Assembly (NCBI GenBank): GCA_005879435.1 | Contig: VBKX01000343.1 | Location: 1-11,852, forward strand | Source of the DNA: Deltaproteobacteria bacterium | Lineage (GTDB): Bacteria > Desulfobacterota > Binatia > UBA9968 | Length of the DNA: 11,852 nt | Reading direction: 5' to 3' | In this document: positions 1 to 6,570 of the stretch, piece after piece | Numbering within the stretch: the stretch's first letter is position 1 | Layout: each line of letters opens with the position of its first letter | Notes under the pieces: generated by a model | What the model was told of the DNA's origin: nothing | Database searches by the model: none | Seen by the model: the letters and a program-made list of their open reading frames with translations, nothing else | Translations under genes and position numbers: made by a program

Positions 1-2
1 TC

Positions 3-656
3 GAAGGCGACGTCTATCCCGGCCAGTGGGCATTTGTCGTGCGCGGCATTTACCGGCCACGAGATCAAACTGCCGACCCCACGATCATGATGGTTCAATA
101 TAAGTACGTCGATGAGCGATTGCGGCAAGAAGCGCCACAGCGAGCGGGAAATATTGGCTGGTATATTGTCCGTATCGCCAACCCGGACGAATCGGCGGCG
201 GTTTCCGAGACCATAGATAAATTGTTCGAAAATTCTTCGGCGGAAACCAAGACCGAAACCGAGCGGGCATTTCAACAGAACTTCTTGTCGTCGGCTAGCG
301 CCGTGATCACCGCGATGAACCTCATGTCGTTCGTCATCATCGGCATCATTTTGCTGGTTGTCGGAAATACCATGATCATGTCGGCGCGTGAGCGCACCCA
401 TGAGTTCGCCGTACTCAAAGCGCTGGGATTTTCCGGCGGCCAGTTGTTTCTTCTGCTCGCCGGCGAGTCGCTCATACTCTCGTTGATGGGCAGCGCAGCG
501 GGACCGAAAGGCTGGTTTCCGATCTTTTATATCAAGCCCGAGACGATCATGATCGGCTGCGTCGCGAGCTTGGTCGTCGGGCTGGTCGCCGCTATCGTAC
601 CGTTGCGCCGGGTGCTTACGACTCGCATTGTCGACGGACTGCGGCACGTCGGGTAA
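3..656 (+). CDS. FtsX/MacB-family ABC transporter permease, C-terminal part (cut by window edge)
   Basis: The frame is open from the left edge, so this is the C-terminal ~217 residues of a permease that normally has about 390; the GTG at 39 is internal. A hydrophilic periplasmic segment leads into a transmembrane helix (VIIGIILLVVGNTMIM, about nt 333-380). This is followed by the family's cytoplasmic signature (SARERTHEFAVLKALGFSGGQ), in which the 'E-ALG' stretch contacts the ATPase. A second helix around ESLILSLMG and a last helix (GCVASLVVGLVAAIVPLRR) follow. FtsX/MacB permeases transmit ATPase movement to the periplasm rather than forming a simple channel, and serve in efflux or lipoprotein release. 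The stretch between the second and last helices looks about 15-18 residues shorter than in the neighbouring homologue. The stop is 6 nt before the next gene, so the two are surely one operon. The ATPase gene is probably to the left, outside the window. Confidence 0.88.
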   Translation, partial: EGDVYPGQWAFVVRGIYRPRDQTADPTIMMVQYKYVDERLRQEAPQRAGNIGWYIVRIANPDESAAVSETIDKLFENSSAETKTETERAFQQNFLSSASAVITAMNLMSFVIIGIILLVVGNTMIMSARERTHEFAVLKALGFSGGQLFLLLAGESLILSLMGSAAGPKGWFPIFYIKPETIMIGCVASLVVGLVAAIVPLRRVLTTRIVDGLRHVG

Positions 657-662
657 TCCATT

Positions 663-1832
663 GTGCAAGTTCCGCTCAAATATATTTTGCGCAGTTCGTC
701 TTCGCGCCGGCTGACGACGCTCATCACCATGCTCGGCATCGCGCTGGTGGTATTCGTTTTCAGCGCGGTATTGATGATGGCCAACGGCGTGCAAAAAACC
801 CTGCGTTCGACCGGGTCGGATGACAATATGATCGTCGCCCGTAAAGCGGCGGCGAGCGAGATCATGAGCATCATCGATCGGGAAGCAGCGGCCATCGTGA
901 CCAATCTGCCAGAGGTCGCGCGCTCTCCCGACGGGCGGCCGCTAAGCTCGAAGGAAGTTGTCGTGATTATCAATTTAAATAAGCTCGGCGGAAACGGCAT
1001 CAGCAACGTTACGGTGCGCGGCGTGGAAGAGGCGGCCCTAGAGTTGCGCCCTCAGGTGAAAGTCACCGCCGGCAGAATGTTTCGCTGGGGCGCGCGCGAA
1101 GTGATCGTGGGCGCCGGCATCGCCAAACGCTTTGCCGGTGCGCAGCTTGGCGAGAAGATCAAGTTTGGCGGAGATCTGTGGTCGGTGGTGGGGCTCTTCG
1201 ATGGCGATGGTAGCGGATTCGATTCCGAGGTGTGGGGCGACAGCAACCAGATCATGGACGCGTTCAAACGATCGTCATTTTCGACGGTGACAGCGCGTCT
1301 CAAGCAACCCGACGATCTTTCGACCGTGGTTAGCGCCTTCGACGCCGACAACCGGCTGCAGTACTTTGTCCCCAAGAGAGAAAAGGCGTTTTTCGAGGAA
1401 CAGTCGGAGATGATGGCGATGTTCATTCGGATTCTCGGATTGTTCATCACGGTGATTTTCAGCACCGGCGCCATGATCGGCGCGATGATCACCATGTACG
1501 GCGCGGTGGCCAACCGCACCGTGGAGATCGGCACGCTGCGCGCGCTCGGCTTTTATCGGCGCAGTATCCTGCTGGCGTTCTTACTGGAGTCTTTGTTTCT
1601 GTCGCTCGGCGGCGGCTTGCTCGGGCTCGCGATTGCGGCGCTGCTGCAGTTCTTCACGATCTCGACGCTCAACTTCGGCTCGTTCTCGGAGCTGGCGTTT
1701 TCCTTTGCGCTCTCGCCCTCGATCGTTGCCACGTCGTTGGCATTTTCTTTATTGATGGGATTTGTCGGCGGATTTTTACCGGCGGTGCATGCCGCAAGGC
1801 TCAACATTATTCAGGCGCTGCGGGCGGTTTAG
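663..1832 (+). CDS. FtsX/MacB-family ABC transporter permease
   Basis: This is a complete 389-aa permease starting with GTG, 6 nt after the previous stop; the ribosome binding site is weak, which suggests translational coupling. The N-terminus (KYILRSSSSRRLTTLITMLGIALVVFVFSAVLM) is the typical short basic cytoplasmic leader plus first membrane helix of FtsX-like permeases. A periplasmic domain of about 210 residues follows, then three helices: LFITVIFSTGAMIGAMITMY, LLAFLLESLFLSLGGGLLGLAI and ATSLAFSLLMGFVGGFLPA. Between the first and second of these is the ATPase-contact motif (ANRTVEIGTLRALGFYRRS). The ending ARLNIIQALRAV matches the usual family end. Two permeases in tandem suggest a heterodimeric permease in one complex with an ATPase encoded upstream. 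The substrate cannot be told from the sequence; MacB-type efflux or Lol-type lipoprotein handling are both possible. Confidence 0.92.
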   Translation: MQVPLKYILRSSSSRRLTTLITMLGIALVVFVFSAVLMMANGVQKTLRSTGSDDNMIVARKAAASEIMSIIDREAAAIVTNLPEVARSPDGRPLSSKEVVVIINLNKLGGNGISNVTVRGVEEAALELRPQVKVTAGRMFRWGAREVIVGAGIAKRFAGAQLGEKIKFGGDLWSVVGLFDGDGSGFDSEVWGDSNQIMDAFKRSSFSTVTARLKQPDDLSTVVSAFDADNRLQYFVPKREKAFFEEQSEMMAMFIRILGLFITVIFSTGAMIGAMITMYGAVANRTVEIGTLRALGFYRRSILLAFLLESLFLSLGGGLLGLAIAALLQFFTISTLNFGSFSELAFSFALSPSIVATSLAFSLLMGFVGGFLPAVHAARLNIIQALRAV

Positions 1833-1859
1833 TGTAGCTGCAGGTTCCGGATAGCTCTT

Positions 1860-4800
1860 TTACGACATGAACCCCAGATTCGTCCCACCGAAGCGGCCGA
1901 TGTTTGGGAATACGGCGGGGAGATCCGCGCTCGTTACGCCAAACCACGAAGCGAGCGTCGCGCCGTATTGGTCTACGGCGGCCGTCGGTATCCATCGGCC
2001 GCGGGCACTCGTTCCGCTGTCCGTGTCGTCGGGACCATTGGGCGCCAAGGTCGGGAAAACGGTGCCGTTCGAAGTGGGTACGCCGTAAAAGTCACCGCCG
2101 CGAACTGCGCCGCCCATGACGAATTGGTGCGCCGCCCAGGCATGATCGGTTCCGAGAGTTCCGTTCGGAACGAAGGTTCTGGAGAAATCCGACAGGGTAA
2201 ACGTGGTGACCTGCGAAGCCACCCCGAGGGTCACGGTGGCGTCGTAAAACGTCTTCATGGCGCCGCTGACCTGGGCGAGCAAGTTCGCGTGCGTTCCGGT
2301 CGTCGGAACGCCGCCGGTGACCTGGCCGTTGTGGGTGTCGAAGCCGCCGAGCGAACAAAAGAAAATCTGCCGCTTCATGCCCAAGGCGCTTCGAAAACTG
2401 ATCAGCTTGGCAATTTGCTCGAGCTGATTGCCGAGACTTGTTCGCGGGTTCAACGGAAATGGCGGCACTGCGGGATCGCCCGCTGCTCTCAACGCTCGCT
2501 CCACGGTCAAGGCTTCATTGGTCACTCGACTTGCGCCGCGCACCAACGTCAACGATTGATCGAGCTGCAAAAGACTCTGTAGAGTCTGGTAGCGCGCGTC
2601 GTTGTCCGGCGGGTTGGGAAATCCATCCAGGCGCAAGGCGCCGTCGAGCCGCGTTGGAGCCGCGGCGATCGCCAATGGGCGCTCAATGTTTCCGCTGGTA
2701 AAAATCGGCGTGCCCGCGACCGATGTTATCGGTGGAAACGTTGTGATATTCAAGTCGGCGGTTTTGTCGGCGACCCGGCCGCCCCAACCGGCTGAACTCG
2801 CCGCGTCGGAAACCGATGTCTGCCACTGGTTCTGTTGATCGGAGTGCGAAAAGAGGTTGAGCGGGATGCGTACCGTGGCCTTTCTGTAGCTGGTTCGATT
2901 GGTCGGTTCCACCAAGGGGCCCACGTTGGTGACTACGGCCAATTTTCCCAGACCCCACAGCTCGAGCAGGCCAGTCAAGCTCGGGTGTAATCCAAAGGTA
3001 CTGCCCGCGATACTCGGCGGAGAGATTTGCAACAGACTGCTCTGTGGAATCGCGATGCCGGCGGCCTGCCGTGCAGCCGCATAACTTGCATAGTCGCTGT
3101 CAGGAATCACCATGTTGCTGGCATCGTTGCCGCCGAAAAGGAAGATGCAGACCAAGACTATGTAGTCGCCGGCCGTCTGAGCCATGGCGTTGAAAATACC
3201 TAATCTTTCAAACGCCACAGCTGCCGCGCCGCGCTGCACTTGATACTGCGACGAAGTCGCGATGAGGTAGATGGCCGTGCGCACGCGCAGCCTCGGGTCG
3301 CTCGCCGGCACGCTCGTCACGGCGGTTTTGATAGTTGCGCGCATTTCCGCCGACATCGCGCCGTGCAAGAGCAGCAGGTTGAGCGCGTCGAGAAGCTGAT
3401 CCGGATCGGCCGCCAGCGGGTCCCAGAGAGCCAGGTCGATCGATGTCCCTGAAGGCCGATTGGGCGGCGCGGCTGGGATTGTCGATAAGATCACTCGATT
3501 GATAAAATTGGCGCGACGCAACGAGGTCAACGAAGAGAAGATGGCGAACTCCGGTCCTACCGCGTTTTCTCCGGGAACACGCGCGGTCGGCGGGAAGAAA
3601 TTGAACACCGACGGCGCGTTGAACAAGTCCTCTCCCATGTCGGCGGAACCGATGGCAGAGCCGCCGACGCTGAGCGAATTCAATATGCCGTCGCTGCTCG
3701 CATTGAACGCCCGCAAGATGTTCGTGATGAAAAGCGCCGGCTCGCGTAACTTGCCGTAATTGGGATCGCTGATCGGGTCTTTGGCAGAGCCCCGCGCTTC
3801 CGCATCGAGAAGGATCGCGCGCGCCACCTGAAGAAGTTGCGTGGGCGACGTTCGATTCGCTACGAAAACATTGACGATACGCTGTACGTAAGCGGGGCTC
3901 GGGTTGCTCGTCACCAATCGCTGGATCAATTGCCTGCTTATAAAAGGCGCAACATTGGGGTGGTCGGCGATGTTGTCGATGGCCGAGTTAAGTTCCTGTT
4001 CCGTGCTCTGCCCTCCGGGAAGCTGAAAGCCGTTCAAAAGTGTTTTCGGCCCCCGATCGTGATAATCCTCGCGGCCCTGACTATCTTTATGGACAACCAT
4101 GGCGTCGCGGTAATTCGGCACCGTGGTAGCGCCGGACTCCGCGGGCGCGGGAAGCGCGGGAGCTAATACCCAGCCCGTAAAGACCCGCGCAAATTCCTCG
4201 ATGGTTGCCTGATCATAGGTCGGAATCGGATTCCCGCTCTGGTCCAGCACCCGGGCGCCGTCTTGATTCAAAACGAAAGTGCCGATGGAGAAAAGCTGCA
4301 GGACTTCGCGCGCATAGTTTTCGTTGGGCTGAGAGGTGAGGCCGTTGCGGCAGACGTTGACATCCGGCGGCGTGCGCGTCTGGCAGCGGTTGTTCAGCAT
4401 ATCGAGGAAGCGCCCCATGGTCGGATTCAGGGTGACGTCATAGAGAAGCTGGCGGAAGTTGCCTAGGGCGCTGCTGTAGAGAAGCTGCTGGTAACCGCGC
4501 ATCCAACTCGGCAGCGGCACGTCGGAAGCGGACACGACGAGGATTTCGCTCAAGGCAAACGCAAGCCGCTGGCGCAGCTGATCCTGGCCATTTAGCGCGT
4601 TAAGAAAGAAATGTTGTTGTAAAAGGTAATTTGAATAGTTATCCCGTTGGCAATTTCCGGTGCAGGTTGCGGGCCGTGTCTGCGGCCAGAACTCTAGAAT
4701 GGGATAATCCGTCTTCGCGGCTCCCTCTTGTTCGTGCAAGAACTTCCTGAGGCCGATTTGCGCAACGTGAGAGATCAAATCCGTTGTAGGACCGAACGTG

Positions 4801-5111
4801 GACTGCTCCAGCAAGCGTACGCCATCGAGCGGCGTCGCCCTGGCCGCATCCGCTTGGCTGGAGGTGCCGTCGGTAGAAGTAACTTTTTTATTTGCCTGAA
4901 CCAGATTCAACCCGGCTAGCCGGACACTTAAATCGGACGGAGCGATAGGCGATAGAGCAGCGCTATCTGTCGCAGCAGTACCGGGATCTTGAGTGTTAGC
5001 AGCCAGCGTAAATGCCCGATCGGCACTGTAACCAAGCGGTAAGGCAAGCACGAGCAGTAAGACAGAAAAGATGAAAAGCAACGCGCGCAAGCGTGAAATG
5101 TTTCTCTTCAT
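1860..5111 (-). CDS. Exported DUF1800-DUF1501 fusion protein
   Basis: The 1083-aa protein starts at an ATG with a good Shine-Dalgarno (AGAGGA, 5117-5122, 5 nt from the start). Residues 1-30 form a Sec-type signal peptide: basic MKRNISRLR, then a leucine-rich core ending near GYSA. Residues about 95-626 are DUF1800, with hallmarks HFFLNALNGQDQLRQRLAFALSEI (168-190, read in two parts), NENYAREVLQLFSIG (263-277) and the terminal RTAIYLIATSSQYQVQ. Residues about 648-1083 are DUF1501, which belongs to the alkaline-phosphatase superfamily. It shows VLVCIFLFGGND (652-663), SHSDQQNQWQ (755-764), GGFDTHN (922-928), LSDFSRT (973-979) and GTDHAWAAHQF (987-997), the last with likely metal-binding Asp and His. 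The two domains are usually separate neighbouring genes of unknown function, thought to act outside the cytoplasm. Here the joint (627-647) resembles the hydrophobic tail of a Tat signal that lost its twin arginines. The gene is convergent with the permease operon, with only 27 nt between the stops. Confidence 0.93.
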   Translation of the reverse strand: MKRNISRLRALLFIFSVLLLVLALPLGYSADRAFTLAANTQDPGTAATDSAALSPIAPSDLSVRLAGLNLVQANKKVTSTDGTSSQADAARATPLDGVRLLEQSTFGPTTDLISHVAQIGLRKFLHEQEGAAKTDYPILEFWPQTRPATCTGNCQRDNYSNYLLQQHFFLNALNGQDQLRQRLAFALSEILVVSASDVPLPSWMRGYQQLLYSSALGNFRQLLYDVTLNPTMGRFLDMLNNRCQTRTPPDVNVCRNGLTSQPNENYAREVLQLFSIGTFVLNQDGARVLDQSGNPIPTYDQATIEEFARVFTGWVLAPALPAPAESGATTVPNYRDAMVVHKDSQGREDYHDRGPKTLLNGFQLPGGQSTEQELNSAIDNIADHPNVAPFISRQLIQRLVTSNPSPAYVQRIVNVFVANRTSPTQLLQVARAILLDAEARGSAKDPISDPNYGKLREPALFITNILRAFNASSDGILNSLSVGGSAIGSADMGEDLFNAPSVFNFFPPTARVPGENAVGPEFAIFSSLTSLRRANFINRVILSTIPAAPPNRPSGTSIDLALWDPLAADPDQLLDALNLLLLHGAMSAEMRATIKTAVTSVPASDPRLRVRTAIYLIATSSQYQVQRGAAAVAFERLGIFNAMAQTAGDYIVLVCIFLFGGNDASNMVIPDSDYASYAAARQAAGIAIPQSSLLQISPPSIAGSTFGLHPSLTGLLELWGLGKLAVVTNVGPLVEPTNRTSYRKATVRIPLNLFSHSDQQNQWQTSVSDAASSAGWGGRVADKTADLNITTFPPITSVAGTPIFTSGNIERPLAIAAAPTRLDGALRLDGFPNPPDNDARYQTLQSLLQLDQSLTLVRGASRVTNEALTVERALRAAGDPAVPPFPLNPRTSLGNQLEQIAKLISFRSALGMKRQIFFCSLGGFDTHNGQVTGGVPTTGTHANLLAQVSGAMKTFYDATVTLGVASQVTTFTLSDFSRTFVPNGTLGTDHAWAAHQFVMGGAVRGGDFYGVPTSNGTVFPTLAPNGPDDTDSGTSARGRWIPTAAVDQYGATLASWFGVTSADLPAVFPNIGRFGGTNLGFMS

Positions 5112-5135
5112 TGTAATCCTCTTTTGCTATCCGTT

Positions 5136-5168
5136 GCGGGGAGCGGCAGTGATGCAGTGTTGCCCCGC
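5136..5168 (-). other. Possible hairpin in the leader of the DUF1800-DUF1501 mRNA
   Basis: GCGGGG (5136-5141) and CCCCGC (5163-5168) are exact inverted copies separated by 21 nt. They lie within the predicted leader, about 14 nt upstream of the Shine-Dalgarno. It could fold in the transcript, but the loop is large and there is no U tract. It matches no riboswitch class I recognise. Confidence 0.2.
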
Positions 5169-5219
5169 GCGCGGCACGAAGGCGAATTCATAAAAGCACG
5201 ATTCAGCCAAGCGGAGACT

Positions 5220-5249
5220 CTTATAATCCAGTAGTTCGCGAGCTGTCAA
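5220..5249 (-). promoter_or_regulatory. Sigma70-type promoter of the DUF1800-DUF1501 gene
   Basis: Read on the minus strand, a perfect TTGACA (5244-5249) is followed after 18 nt by TATAAG (5220-5225), which matches five of six bases of the -10 consensus. Transcription would start near 5213, giving a leader of about 100 nt before the ATG at 5111. The copy of CGCGAACT inside the spacer (5233-5240) has an identical partner immediately upstream of the -35 box. I infer promoter function from sequence match and position only. Confidence 0.6.
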
Positions 5250-5260
5250 GAAAGTTCGCG
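5233..5260 (-). repeat. 8-bp direct repeat flanking the -35 box, possible operator
   Basis: On the minus strand, CGCGAACT occurs at 5253-5260 and again at 5233-5240, in the same orientation and exactly 20 bp apart, about two turns of the helix. TTGACA lies between the copies. Tandem half-sites with this spacing on one DNA face are typical of activator or repressor binding. No regulator gene is visible in the window, so the binding protein is unknown. Confidence 0.35.
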
Positions 5261-5831
5261 CTACGCGTCATAAGAAACATCAGGTTGCCTAACCGCCGTC
5301 TTGAATGCTCCGGGCTTACGCGGTCGTATTAGCGGCGGGGGACAGTGTGAATTCGAATCGGGATGCCCGTAAACGCGCCCAGTCAAGCGCCCTACTAGAC
5401 GCCGATGGTGGAAATCGGTTTACAGAACGGTAGACAACGATCGGCTACTTCAGCGAGGACCAAACCCGCGTTGGTTAAGCGACTCTATGGCGCGCGAATT
5501 TGCGTTTTGTAACTTTACCCGTAAAAGGACGGCGGCCGTCGGAATAACCGTTACATGCAGGTAACCGGGAGGAGAGGGGGGTGAAAGTGCTCGTATACTC
5601 TGGCATCAAACCGTGACAAGACGGTCAAAGCATTGTCACCCAACTCATTGGCAAAAGTGGCGTGCATAAAATGGGAGTTAGCCTGTAAGTGATCTTCGTC
5701 ACACCCAAACATACATAATTGGCGGAATTCTCAAGGTATTTTACGACGGCCACGATTTTTTGTGCCAAGAGAATTTCCACCAGACAACGTTTTTTCGGCC
5801 TGGCATCTGTTATGCGTCTACCTGTTGTCGT
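5250..5831. other. Non-coding spacer without a recognised gene
   Basis: About 580 nt lie between the divergent DUF1800-DUF1501 promoter and the small plus-strand gene. I see no convincing coding frame: the frames crossing it lack recognisable protein features. A TCGAA-containing segment near 5350 recalls a tRNA T loop, but no acceptor stem or anticodon arm fits. The only items I can point to are short inverted repeats (for example ACCGT/ACGGT at 5610-5625) and a purine-rich GGGAGGAGAGGGG just before a GTG at 5581. That GTG opens an 11-codon frame ending at 5616. Confidence 0.5.
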
Positions 5832-6347
5832 ATGGTTCAAGCAACCAAGAAGTCTGGCAATTCTTATTCAGAAGCCTTACGCACCATCGGCCAGGACTTA
5901 GAACTGCGCAGCATCAAAACCTTTCTCATAAGATGTGAAGCACATCTCTACATTGTCGAAGCGGGTTACCAATCGCCTCCGGCTCCCACCCCTGTCACGC
6001 TGCATTATACCTTGGATGATATCGAGCATTTGGATCGAGAAGCACGAGAGAGAAACGATCGTGATTCAGCGGTTAAAGACCTTCTCAGCTTGTCCCAACT
6101 CTTATGGGCGATCGGGAGTTATGTGACGAGTAAAGGAGCTCGCTTGCTGAGTGTTTCCAACAGTGCCTCGACTGCGAAAATGCCCGTCATCAAGATTGAA
6201 TACGAGACGGTTCAGGGCGATCGAGTCGTTGATGATCGCACAGGCTCCGCAATCTACGAGTTGTGTGTTAGCGTTTACAAGCTACGAGGAACATCAAGTA
6301 TTGATAATCATGCCCGATATACTCGTTTCCACGCCTTAAGTAGTTAG
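5832..6347 (+). CDS. Hypothetical protein, 171 aa
   Basis: I do not recognise this family with certainty. The frame is open from a TTG at 5760, but the first ATG, at 5832, gives the more protein-like start (MVQATKKSGNSYSEALRTIG). The 24 codons before it look like random, cysteine- and phenylalanine-rich sequence. No clear Shine-Dalgarno precedes either start. The protein is soluble: no signal peptide and no membrane segment. It has an N-terminal helical part (SYSEALRTIGQDLELRSIKTF), an acidic/basic helix (DIEHLDREARERNDRDSA), a leucine-rich helix (VKDLLSLSQLLWAIGSYV) and then strand-like segments (ARLLSVSNS, MPVIKIEYETVQG). The pattern of helix, strand-rich core and conserved-looking 'LSQLL-IGSYV' recalls small conserved hypothetical proteins of environmental proteobacteria, possibly ligand-binding or regulatory. 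The gene stands alone, divergent from the DUF1800-DUF1501 gene and convergent with the adenylation gene. It seems lower in GC than the flanking genes. Confidence 0.7.
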   Translation: MVQATKKSGNSYSEALRTIGQDLELRSIKTFLIRCEAHLYIVEAGYQSPPAPTPVTLHYTLDDIEHLDREARERNDRDSAVKDLLSLSQLLWAIGSYVTSKGARLLSVSNSASTAKMPVIKIEYETVQGDRVVDDRTGSAIYELCVSVYKLRGTSSIDNHARYTRFHALSS

Positions 6348-6403
6348 GCTTGGCGTTGAGCGCGCTCCAGTACCAGTTGATGGCTTCGACGGCATAGATT
6401 GAA

Positions 6404-6431
6404 CGTAGGGTGCATTTCGATCCGTCCTACG
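6404..6431. terminator. Hairpin between convergent genes, possible transcription stop
   Basis: CGTAGG (6404-6409) and CCTACG (6426-6431) are perfect inverted copies. The stem can be extended inward by G-T, T-G and G-C pairs to about nine pairs with a 10-nt loop. It lies between the stops of the small plus-strand gene and the minus-strand adenylation gene, where a two-way terminator would be expected. There is no clear T tract on either side, so intrinsic termination is uncertain. Confidence 0.25.
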
Positions 6432-6478
6432 CTGCAAAAACCGGAAAGAATAGTTCTCTTAAATCCAAAACGGCGGGC

Positions 6479-6494
6479 CGGGGTGGGGTCCCCG
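6479..6494. terminator. GC-rich hairpin between convergent genes, possible terminator
   Basis: CGGGG (6479-6483), a 6-nt loop TGGGGT and CCCCG (6490-6494) form a short strong stem in the 223-nt gap between the two convergent genes. On the plus strand it is followed by TTATAA, not a true T run. It could help end either transcript, but could also be chance G/C clustering. Confidence 0.22.
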
Positions 6495-6570
6495 TTATAA
6501 CCCTTCTGCGAGACAGTGTGGAAAATAGTTGCAACTCATCGGATGGAGCTTTCGCACGGTGCCGGTCAAT

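Noticed and set aside
527..1534. Long minus-strand frames opposite the permeases (527-1006 and 1052-1534)
   Set aside because: No domain or Shine-Dalgarno; serine/threonine/proline-rich translations are typical of antisense shadows of membrane-protein genes.
1833..1859. AGCT...AGCT followed by CTTTT between the convergent permease and fusion genes, considered as a terminator
   Set aside because: Only a 4-bp stem, too weak to call.
1807..2582. Several overlapping open frames on the plus strand opposite the DUF1800-DUF1501 gene (for example 1968-2582)
   Set aside because: Their translations are arginine-rich and featureless and lie antisense to a clear domain-bearing gene; they are by-products of high GC.
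5320..5375. A tRNA-like T-loop sequence (ATTCGAATC)
   Set aside because: No acceptor stem, anticodon arm or CCA end can be fitted around it.
6348..6420. Minus-strand peptide SIYAVEAINWYWSALNAKP, considered as a remnant of a gene
   Set aside because: Protein-like in look, but very short, with no start, and continuing antisense into the small plus-strand gene; I cannot assign a family.
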